Positions 35,323-43,078 of a stretch of 64,000 nt of DNA are shown piece by piece. The notes beneath the pieces are model-generated. The model saw only the letters and a program-made list of their open reading frames with translations. It made no database searches and was not told the origin of the DNA. This stretch comes from JBBDLF01 sp040879025 (GTDB lineage Bacteria; Pseudomonadota; Gammaproteobacteria; Pseudomonadales; Pseudohongiellaceae). The stretch's first letter is position 1, and each line of letters opens with the position of its first letter. Location: NCBI GenBank assembly GCA_040879025.1, contig JBBDLF010000015.1:62001-126000 (forward strand), in the 5' to 3' direction. Position numbers and translations under genes: made by a program.

Positions 35323-37659
35323 ATGAATGGGTTGCGCACAGGCGGCACAGGCCGGGCAGAATTGAAACACCTGCCGCCGGGAGGACGCCCCGCGCAGTCA
35401 TGGCGGTCAAGCGCATTTCATCGTCTGACGTCTTTTATCACTCTCCTGGTCATTCCCTTGCTCCTGTCAGTGGGCGCTTATGCCCAGCCCGGTTCCGTTC
35501 TGATGGCATTCACCGATGTCGCATCCGCACAGCCACCAGGCTTTGCCGATGACGGGCAGGCTGTCGTTATAGATTCTCTGATACTGAACCGCCTGGTCAA
35601 AGGCGACCGGCACCGCATCCAGATCGGAGAGACCCGTTTCTCGGAAATTGAAATTCTCGGGTCCGAACGGTATTTGAACGGTGATGTGGTACACCGGGCA
35701 AGAGGCCATGAAGGAGGTGAATGGTATTCGTTGGTATTGACCCAGGGGACGCAGACCCTGTTTGGTCACATCAGCAGTGCCGGTGGCAGCTTTCAACTGT
35801 ATGCCGTCAGCCAGGGTGATAATTACCTTGGTTGGGTATATCAACCGCGAGGCCTGCTTGAAGATGCCGAATCGTACGAAAACGATTACCGGATTCCCGC
35901 CGACCTGCCTGGGATATCCGGCATCAGCCCTCCAGTCGTCGGCGATCCGGTGGTGCCGCAATCCCTGCCCTTGGTGTTGGGTAATCCCGATTACCAGGCG
36001 ACCCAAGTCTCGGCACAGACAGCCGGCGCGGTGGAAACAATTGAAGACGGCAACCTGAGAATCACCCAGCAGCCCAGCCGAAGCAGCGTCATCGTCGGGG
36101 GAGGTTTTGATGTGACGCTGCAAGTCGAAAATCTCAGTGCCCAGCCGCGCAGCGCGGCGGCGGAATTCTTTTTTGTACTGGAAGACAGTATCGTAACTTC
36201 CCTGCCGGCCAATTGTGAAACACGGTTTACTCTGGCGATGGAGGAAATCATTTATTGTGACCTGGGTAACCTGCCACCGGGCCAGACACGTACCGTCACG
36301 TACCACGCTGTCACCACCGCCGACTCCAAGCCTCACGTTTTCAGCACCGTATTCGTGGGCGAACTGCGCCTGGATTCCCACGTTAACGTAGTGGACGATA
36401 TCCGGCTGGATTCCGACGGCGATGGCATCAGTGACTTCAATGAAGACCTGGCTGGAACCGACCCGCACAATGCCGCCTCGGTAGACAACGGCACGGTGGT
36501 TATCGATGTCATGGCGTTCTATACTCCCGGTGCCGCGGCGTTGTATCCCGGCGGCGCTGAAACCCGTATCAATCAACTCATCAGTGTGGCCAATCAGGTC
36601 TATCACGACAGCGGTGTGAAGATCACTCTGCGACCGGTGTATCACGGGCTGGTAAATTACAGTGACGATGCCGATATGGACACGGCGCTTGACGACATCG
36701 TTTACGGGAGACACCCGGCATTCGGGTCTGTGGACGCGTTGCGGCAACGATACGGGGGTGATCTGGTGATGCTGTTTCGCCCACTGGGTCCGCACAGTTA
36801 TCGCTGTGGTCTGGCCAATGTCGGTGGTTACCGCACGCAGGGCGACTTCAGCAATCCGGTGGAGAAGGATTACGCCTATTCGCATATTGGCATCGATTGT
36901 CCGGTGGATACAGTGGTGGCGCATGAACTGGGCCATAATATGGGCCTGACGCATTCTCATGTAGAGGATGGCGGCGGTGGCACATTCCCTTTTTCAACCG
37001 GGTTCGGCGTTGACTCCCATTTCGTTACCCTCATGGCTTATCCAGGCGCATTCCATACCGATACCCGGCTGGCCCGGTTTTCCACTCCGCTCGCGGACTG
37101 TCTCGGTTTCGCCTGTGGCGTGGATGCGGCGGAGGAAACCGGGGCCGATGCGGTACAGTCACTCAACCTGGTCAGATACCAGATTGCCAATTATTTTCCT
37201 GCCCATGTGCCGCGGATGTCGGATAACAATACGGGCACACTGGACAATAGTCCGACCAGCGCGCGGATAGCCATTGCCGCGACAGTGGATGAAGGCTTGA
37301 GTTTTACGGGCGTCGTGGCTTCGGCGGATCTGGTTGACGTCATCGCGCGTGTTGATGTGGATGAACGCCATATCGGTAAAGCAGGCACCTTCCACGTCCT
37401 GCTGCAGATGGGCGATCAGGTGATGTTGCTGGATAACGAGGCGGGTCTGACCCCCTGGGATGGGGATGTCCAGAATATGAAACCCTACATCCAGCCGGGG
37501 CCGTTGCGAACAGTGGAATACCTGAGCTTTGTCCACGACTATCGCGTGAACAAGGCGTTCAACGGACAGAGCCTGGCGATTTACGTGGCCTACAAGGTCT
37601 CGAACACGGGCCAACTGGTTTATACGCTCGAGCCGCTGGTACTTTCATTTGTTGACTGA
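35323..37659 (+). CDS. Secreted reprolysin-like zinc metalloprotease
   Basis: A 778-aa exported protein. After a basic 35-residue N-terminus there is a signal segment (LTSFITLLVIPLLLSVGAYAQ). A central beta region resembles DUF11-type repeats (about 250-345), followed by a calcium-binding DSDGDGISDFNEDLAGTDP stretch. The protease domain (about 385-620) has the zinc site HELGHNMGLTH at residues 534-544 and a downstream Met-turn (LMAYPG). The C-terminal 150 residues are beta-rich. The substrate is unknown. The start is uncertain: the n-region is unusually long and there is no clear ribosome-binding site. Confidence 0.8.
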   Translation: MNGLRTGGTGRAELKHLPPGGRPAQSWRSSAFHRLTSFITLLVIPLLLSVGAYAQPGSVLMAFTDVASAQPPGFADDGQAVVIDSLILNRLVKGDRHRIQIGETRFSEIEILGSERYLNGDVVHRARGHEGGEWYSLVLTQGTQTLFGHISSAGGSFQLYAVSQGDNYLGWVYQPRGLLEDAESYENDYRIPADLPGISGISPPVVGDPVVPQSLPLVLGNPDYQATQVSAQTAGAVETIEDGNLRITQQPSRSSVIVGGGFDVTLQVENLSAQPRSAAAEFFFVLEDSIVTSLPANCETRFTLAMEEIIYCDLGNLPPGQTRTVTYHAVTTADSKPHVFSTVFVGELRLDSHVNVVDDIRLDSDGDGISDFNEDLAGTDPHNAASVDNGTVVIDVMAFYTPGAAALYPGGAETRINQLISVANQVYHDSGVKITLRPVYHGLVNYSDDADMDTALDDIVYGRHPAFGSVDALRQRYGGDLVMLFRPLGPHSYRCGLANVGGYRTQGDFSNPVEKDYAYSHIGIDCPVDTVVAHELGHNMGLTHSHVEDGGGGTFPFSTGFGVDSHFVTLMAYPGAFHTDTRLARFSTPLADCLGFACGVDAAEETGADAVQSLNLVRYQIANYFPAHVPRMSDNNTGTLDNSPTSARIAIAATVDEGLSFTGVVASADLVDVIARVDVDERHIGKAGTFHVLLQMGDQVMLLDNEAGLTPWDGDVQNMKPYIQPGPLRTVEYLSFVHDYRVNKAFNGQSLAIYVAYKVSNTGQLVYTLEPLVLSFVD

Positions 37660-37671
37660 TTGGCGGAACGT

Positions 37672-38679
37672 TCAGACCCTGTAATAGTCCCGGTACCAGC
37701 GGACAAATCGTTCGATTCCCGTTTCCACCGCCGTGGCGGGTTTGTAGCCCGTGTCTTCCATCAGCGCATCAACGTCGGCGTAGGTCGCCGGTACATCGCC
37801 GGCCTGCAACGGCAACAGGTTGACTTCCGCCTTCACTCCCAGACAGTTTTCCAGTATTTCAATATATCGCATCAATTCTACCGGATTATTGCTGCCGATA
37901 TTGTAAAGACGATAGGGGGCGTCGCTGCTGGCAGGGTCAGGTGTATTACTATTCCAGTCCGGGTCGGGCTGCGCAACCTGGTCGAGTGTGCGAATTATTC
38001 CTTCAACAATATCGTCAATATACGTGAAGTCCCTGCGATGACGACCGTAGTTGAACACGTCGATCGGTTCACCGGCCAGCATATTGCGTGTGAACTTGAA
38101 CAGCGCCATATCCGGACGGCCCCATGGTCCGTAGACTGTAAAAAACCGCAGCCCCGTCGCAGGCAACCGGTACAGGTGGCTGTAGGTATGAGCCATGAGT
38201 TCGTTGGCTTTCTTGCTGGCCGCATAGAGGCTGAGCGGATGATCGACATTGTGATGCACCGAAAATGGCATCGATGTATTGCCACCGTAAACCGAACTGC
38301 TTGACGCGTACACCAGGTGTTCAACCTGCTGATGTCGGCAGCCTTCAAGAATATTGGTAAATCCGGCGAGATTGGACTGGATGTAGGAATGCGGGTTTTC
38401 AAGCGAGTAGCGCACACCCGCCTGGGCGGCCAGGTTTACCACCCGCTGCGGACAGTGTTTGGCGAACAGCTCGGCCACGCCCCCGGTGTCCTGCAAATTC
38501 AACCGTACATCGGTAAAAGCGGAATGATCCTGAAGATGGCGCAGGCGATCCTTTTTCAGATTCACATCGTAATAATCATTCAAATTGTCGAGACCGACCA
38601 CTTCGTCTCCTCGCTCCAGCAGCCTCAGGCCGAGTGCGTGGCCAATAAAACCGGCACTGCCGGTCAAGAGAATTTTCAT
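37672..38679 (-). CDS. UDP-glucuronate 4-epimerase-type NAD-dependent epimerase
   Basis: A 335-aa short-chain dehydrogenase-fold epimerase: GSAGFIG (residues 7-13) binds NAD; SSSSVYGGN with Tyr152-xxx-Lys156 is the active site. NLNDYYDVNLKKDRL and RFFTVYGPWGRPDMALFKF are typical of UDP-glucuronate epimerases feeding capsule or exopolysaccharide synthesis. It is 54 bp downstream of a nucleotide-sugar dehydrogenase on the same strand, which would supply an acidic UDP-sugar. No glycosyltransferase genes are nearby. Confidence 0.85.
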   Translation of the reverse strand: MKILLTGSAGFIGHALGLRLLERGDEVVGLDNLNDYYDVNLKKDRLRHLQDHSAFTDVRLNLQDTGGVAELFAKHCPQRVVNLAAQAGVRYSLENPHSYIQSNLAGFTNILEGCRHQQVEHLVYASSSSVYGGNTSMPFSVHHNVDHPLSLYAASKKANELMAHTYSHLYRLPATGLRFFTVYGPWGRPDMALFKFTRNMLAGEPIDVFNYGRHRRDFTYIDDIVEGIIRTLDQVAQPDPDWNSNTPDPASSDAPYRLYNIGSNNPVELMRYIEILENCLGVKAEVNLLPLQAGDVPATYADVDALMEDTGYKPATAVETGIERFVRWYRDYYRV

Positions 38680-38733
38680 AGACTGTGTTCCCTGCTCGGT
38701 GAATAGACGACACTGACATTCTGTCAGATCGTG

Positions 38734-40011
38734 TTACAGGCTGCCATCGACCCGTTCCGAGGGGAAAAGGCCCTTGACGTCAAATAACACACTGCGGTCC
38801 TTGCCATAGCCTTTCACAGCGTCAAACCCCAAGTCCTGGAAGGCGTTATGACCGACGGCGACGACCACCGCGTCGTAACGCCCCGGCTCGGGTTCGGTGA
38901 CAAACGTGATATCCGGATTTTCCGCCTGATTCACCCACGGGTCGTAAACCTCTACATTGGCATGGTAGTTAGCCAGTGACTGGATAACATCAAAGACCCG
39001 GCTGTTGCGGGTATCGGGACAGTTTTCCTTGAACGTCAGTCCCAGAACCAAAATCCTTGAATCCAGTACATGAATCCGCCTGGACATCATCAGTTTGACC
39101 ACTCGGTCAGCGACATACTGGCCCATGTTGTCGTTAATGCGGCGTCCGGCCAGGATCACGTCGGGATGGTAGCCAAGCTGCTGGGCCTTGAAGGTAAGAT
39201 AGTAAGGATCTACGCCAATGCAGTGGCCGCCCACCAGTCCGGGCTTGAACGGAAGAAAGTTCCACTTGCTGCCGGCTGCTGCCAGTACCTCGCGGGTATT
39301 CAGGTTCATTTTATCGAACAATATGGCCAGCTCATTGATCAGGGCTATGTTCAGGTCGCGTTGCGTGTTTTCGATTACCTTGGCTGCTTCAGCCACCTTG
39401 ATACTGCTGGCCCGGTGGGTACCGGCCGGGATGATTGAGCTATAGAGCGCGTCGATGAACTCAGCCGCCTCGGGGCAGGAGCCAGATGTAACCTTTACAA
39501 TATTGCCAAGGCTGTGGGCTGAATCGCCCGGGTTGATCCGTTCCGGGCTGTAGCCCACATAAAAGTCCTCATTGCAGCGCAGTCCGGATTCCTGTTCCAG
39601 TATCGGTACACAGACTTCTTCGGTTGCGCCGGGGTAAACCGTGGATTCATATACCACAATGTTTCCGGCTTTCAGGCAGGAACCGACACGGAAGCTGGCA
39701 TTTCTGATGGCACCGAGATCAGGCTGTTTCTGGGTATCGACAGGCGTGGGCACCGTGACGATGAATACGTCACAGCCTGAAAGGGATTCACCATCGCAGG
39801 TATACTCAATCGTCCCTTCGCGCGCCAGTTCTTCCGGAGTCAGGGCCTGGTTCACATCAAGGCCCTGGCGAATTTGTTCAATGCGCCGGGAATTGATATC
39901 AAAACCAAGGGTGGGGTACCGGACGGCAAAAGCATGAGCCAGCGGCAAGCCCACGTAACCGAGACCTATCACCGCGATTTTACAATCACCCGAAAGGGGT
40001 TTTAATGCCAT
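38734..40011 (-). CDS. UDP-sugar 6-dehydrogenase (TviB/WbpA-like)
   Basis: A 425-aa enzyme that oxidises a UDP-hexose or UDP-HexNAc to the uronate. NAD motif GLGYVG at residues 16-21, substrate segment ESTVYPGATEE, catalytic Cys in GGHCIGVDPYYL, and the C-terminal LGLTFKENCPDTRNS. It resembles the Vi-antigen UDP-GalNAc dehydrogenase group more than UDP-glucose dehydrogenase, but the substrate is not certain. It precedes the epimerase and is divergent from nadK. Confidence 0.85.
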   Translation of the reverse strand: MALKPLSGDCKIAVIGLGYVGLPLAHAFAVRYPTLGFDINSRRIEQIRQGLDVNQALTPEELAREGTIEYTCDGESLSGCDVFIVTVPTPVDTQKQPDLGAIRNASFRVGSCLKAGNIVVYESTVYPGATEEVCVPILEQESGLRCNEDFYVGYSPERINPGDSAHSLGNIVKVTSGSCPEAAEFIDALYSSIIPAGTHRASSIKVAEAAKVIENTQRDLNIALINELAILFDKMNLNTREVLAAAGSKWNFLPFKPGLVGGHCIGVDPYYLTFKAQQLGYHPDVILAGRRINDNMGQYVADRVVKLMMSRRIHVLDSRILVLGLTFKENCPDTRNSRVFDVIQSLANYHANVEVYDPWVNQAENPDITFVTEPEPGRYDAVVVAVGHNAFQDLGFDAVKGYGKDRSVLFDVKGLFPSERVDGSL

Positions 40012-40181
40012 GCTTATTCTCCCGCTGAACTCAGAAGCAGGAATTTTACTTGATTACACCGCTACAATTCGACTGTTTCCAGTAATTGATGTAATACAGC
40101 CGACACCGGGCGTACAGACGGAGCCCAAGCCACCCCGCGGTTCGTGTTATACTGGGCGTCATTCTCACGGGCGGATTTCAG

Positions 40182-41087
40182 ATGTCAGAATTCTCCAAAA
40201 TAGGGCTGGTCGGTCGACCGGGCCACCCCGGCGTCGTGGCGTCGCTGGGCCGGCTGTTGGCGCATCTCGCGGAGAAAGATGTCGAGGTTATTCTCGACCA
40301 GGTTATCGCCAATCTCCTGCCGGACAACGGCCATCAAGTCATGAGCCGGGAAGAACTTTGCCGTCTGTGCGATCTGATTGTTGTAGTGGGCGGAGATGGG
40401 AGCATGCTGAATGTCGCGCAACTGATCGCTTCGGAACATGTGCCGGTCATCGGTGTCAACCGCGGCCGACTGGGATTTCTCACCGATATCCGGCCCGACG
40501 ACATCGAAATTCGCATGGACCAGGTACTCGGCGGTGACTATACCGTCGAATCGCGCTTTCTGCTGGATCTGGTAGCCCGAAGGGAAGGCAAGACCATACC
40601 GCTGGGCTGTGCGTTGAATGATGTGGTATTGCATCCGGGCAGGGCTGCCCAGATGATTGAATTTGAATTGTTTGTGAACGGGAGTTTTGTCAACAGCCAG
40701 GAGTCGGATGGATTGATAGTCGCGACGCCGACCGGATCAACAGCCTACGCGCTGTCAGCCGGCGGACCCATCATGCACCCCGGTCTCAATGCTATTGTAC
40801 TGGTGCCGATGTATCCACACACACTCAGTAGCCGCCCCATTGTGGTGGACGGCGACAGTGAAATACGCATGGTGGTTCGTCACAAGCATTCGATCCAGCC
40901 ACAACTCAGTTGTGATGGTCAGGTCAAATTCACCGTGATTCCCGGGGATGAAATACTGGTGAAAAAAAAGGCTGTCCAGTTACAGCTGATTCACCCTCCT
41001 GACCACAGCTTCTACAATGCCTGCCGCAGTAAACTTGGCTGGGGCAGCCGGCTGGCGGTGGATGATCAGGAGAGAGAGTCGGAATGA
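40182..41087 (+). CDS. nadK: NAD kinase
   Basis: A 301-aa kinase making NADP. GGDGSML (from residue 70) is the phosphate-binding motif; GRLGFLTDI and ATPTGSTAYALSAGGPIMHP are the conserved NAD-binding segments. Its TGA overlaps the start of the rhomboid gene by 4 bp (ATGA). Confidence 0.95.
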   Translation: MSEFSKIGLVGRPGHPGVVASLGRLLAHLAEKDVEVILDQVIANLLPDNGHQVMSREELCRLCDLIVVVGGDGSMLNVAQLIASEHVPVIGVNRGRLGFLTDIRPDDIEIRMDQVLGGDYTVESRFLLDLVARREGKTIPLGCALNDVVLHPGRAAQMIEFELFVNGSFVNSQESDGLIVATPTGSTAYALSAGGPIMHPGLNAIVLVPMYPHTLSSRPIVVDGDSEIRMVVRHKHSIQPQLSCDGQVKFTVIPGDEILVKKKAVQLQLIHPPDHSFYNACRSKLGWGSRLAVDDQERESE

Positions 41088-41950
41088 TTAAGGCGGCAAG
41101 CCTGGATATTGATGTCAATCTCAAGGATTTCAGTACCTATCTGGATCAGCAGGGTATCGAACATCGCATTATCGAGGAATCCGGCAGTCAGGTTATCTGG
41201 GCTTCCAACCAGCCATTCGCGGATACCATTGTGAAATTACTTGACCAGTGGCAGACGGGCGAAATCCGCTTTGAAAACCGCGCTTCACCCACCACGTTAC
41301 GTCCTCTCAGAGCCACCGGACTGGTCAACAGGCTCTGGCATGCCATTTTTGCATCGCCTGTCACACTCGGTCTGATGATCATTTCGCTGGTGGTGGCCGT
41401 GGTAAGCCAGCTGGGCTACGCTGCCCATCGCGTCGATTTCCTGTTCTACCCTTTACTGGCCTCCGACAGTCTGCCGGCGCTGCTTGCAGGCATCGACAGT
41501 CTGGGTGAATTGCTGCGCACGCTGGCGCCCATGTTTTTGCACTTCAGTGAATTGCATATCGTTTTCAACCTGTTATGGCTTTGGTATTTCGGCAAGCAGC
41601 TTGAACGGGTGCAACCGAGCTGGTTGTTCCTGGGAATTGTGCTGCTACTGGCTTTCGTCTCCAATACGACCCAGTATATGTACAGCAATCAGGCCAATTT
41701 CGGCGGCATGTCGGGTGTGGTATACGGGCTGGTAGGCTATGCGTGGCTGATCAATACGCTGGTGCCGGGTTACCGTTTGATGCTCAACAATGCCATGTTC
41801 GGCTTCTTTGTGGTGGCGCTGGTTGTGATGGAGGTGGTGGCCGGCTCGTGGATTGCTACCGCGGCGCACATCGGCGGGCTGTTAACCGGTCTGTTACTCG
41901 CGTTGCTCGTGGTGCTGTACACCCGGCTCGTTCCCGGCAAGGTTATCTAG
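41084..41950 (+). CDS. Rhomboid intramembrane serine protease (GlpG-like)
   Basis: A 288-aa protein with a cytoplasmic N-terminal domain (about 1-90) and six membrane helices. Ser210 in GGMSGVVYG and His262 in AAHIGG form the catalytic dyad; HFSELHIVFNLLWLWYFGKQLE is the loop and second helix typical of GlpG. Translationally coupled to nadK. Its substrates are unknown. Confidence 0.9.
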   Translation: MIKAASLDIDVNLKDFSTYLDQQGIEHRIIEESGSQVIWASNQPFADTIVKLLDQWQTGEIRFENRASPTTLRPLRATGLVNRLWHAIFASPVTLGLMIISLVVAVVSQLGYAAHRVDFLFYPLLASDSLPALLAGIDSLGELLRTLAPMFLHFSELHIVFNLLWLWYFGKQLERVQPSWLFLGIVLLLAFVSNTTQYMYSNQANFGGMSGVVYGLVGYAWLINTLVPGYRLMLNNAMFGFFVVALVVMEVVAGSWIATAAHIGGLLTGLLLALLVVLYTRLVPGKVI

Positions 41951-42012
41951 TGTCCTGTCCCAGTGTTCAGGGCAAACTGGGAGAGTTTGAATCAAAATAG
42001 ACGAGGAATTTT

Positions 42013-42225
42013 ATGCTGGAACCTGCTGACAGTCTGACGGGGCTTGTCGATCAGATTGACCTTGAAACCTACTACCGACTGAAGTCCGCGGTGGAACTGG
42101 GCAAATGGAATAATGGCGAACGCTTGAGCCGGAAACAGCTGGAATATTGCCTGCAGGCGATTATTGCCTGGGAAAGCCGGCATCTGCCTGAAGATCAACG
42201 CACCGGATTCGTATGCAAAGCATAG
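42013..42225 (+). CDS. YeaC-family DUF1315 protein
   Basis: A 70-aa acidic protein matching DUF1315 (LDQIDLETYYRLKSAVELGKW-type core and LSRKQLEYCLQAIIAWE). The function of the family is unknown. Its last 13 bp overlap the start of the next gene. Confidence 0.75.
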   Translation: MLEPADSLTGLVDQIDLETYYRLKSAVELGKWNNGERLSRKQLEYCLQAIIAWESRHLPEDQRTGFVCKA

Positions 42226-43043
42226 GCAAGGGCACATTGCGTAAAATGCATGCGCGCATGGCGGCTCCCGTGAGCTACACGATGCCGCTGGGTGAGCAAC
42301 GGGTTCCACTGAACGAACTTCTGGAACAGAAATTACAACTGCAATACAGCGGTGAAATCCACTGTATCCATTGTGGTCGCCAGACCAAAAAGAGTTTTAA
42401 CCAGGGTTATTGCTATCCGTGCTTTCAGACTCTTGCGCAGTGTGATTCCTGCATTATTCATCCTGAAAAATGTCATCACCATCTCGGCTCCTGCCGTCAG
42501 CCTGAATGGGGAGATGAATTCTGCATGCAGGATCATATCGTCTACCTGGCTAATTCTTCCGGTCTCAAGGTGGGTATTACCCGGGCGACACAAGTGCCCA
42601 CCCGCTGGATAGACCAGGGCGCGGTGCAGGCACTGGCGATAATGCGTGTGCGCACCCGCTATCAATCGGGTTGCATCGAAGTCATGCTGAAACAACATGT
42701 CGCGGATAAAACCAACTGGCGCGATATGTTGCGTGGGGGCAATGAGCCGATGGATCTGCCGGCTGAAAAAGCCCGGCTGCTCGAAGCCTGTAAGAACGAG
42801 TTGCGGGAACTGGAAAACCAGCTCGGTTTTTTTGCTGTCAGTGTATTGAACGGCGTGGCCCCCATTGAAATTGATTATCCCGTGGTGACATTTCCAGAAA
42901 AGGTGGCTTCTTTCAATCTGGACAAGGAACCACAGGTGGAAGGCGTCTTGCTGGGGATCAAGGGACAATACCTGATTTTTGACTCCGGCGTGATTAATCT
43001 GCGGCGTTATGCCGGTTACCATATTGAGTTAAGTCAGGGCTGA
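42213..43043 (+). CDS. DUF2797 protein with cysteine/histidine cluster
   Basis: A 276-aa protein. Its middle carries CIHCGRQTKKSFNQGYCYPCF and later CDSCIIHPEKCHHH, a dense set of Cys and His that probably binds zinc; KVGITRATQVPTRWIDQGA resembles a GIY-YIG-like nucleic-acid segment. Family function is unknown. Translation begins inside the DUF1315 gene, so the pair is an operon. Confidence 0.75.
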   Translation: MQSIGKGTLRKMHARMAAPVSYTMPLGEQRVPLNELLEQKLQLQYSGEIHCIHCGRQTKKSFNQGYCYPCFQTLAQCDSCIIHPEKCHHHLGSCRQPEWGDEFCMQDHIVYLANSSGLKVGITRATQVPTRWIDQGAVQALAIMRVRTRYQSGCIEVMLKQHVADKTNWRDMLRGGNEPMDLPAEKARLLEACKNELRELENQLGFFAVSVLNGVAPIEIDYPVVTFPEKVASFNLDKEPQVEGVLLGIKGQYLIFDSGVINLRRYAGYHIELSQG

Positions 43044-43078
43044 ACTCCAATGACCCGGTAGGTAAGTAGGCAAACAGG

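Noticed and set aside
42213..43043. Reading the DUF2797 Cys/His cluster as a CRISPR or toxin zinc finger
   Set aside because: It lies far from the CRISPR locus in an ordinary core operon and matches a widespread family.
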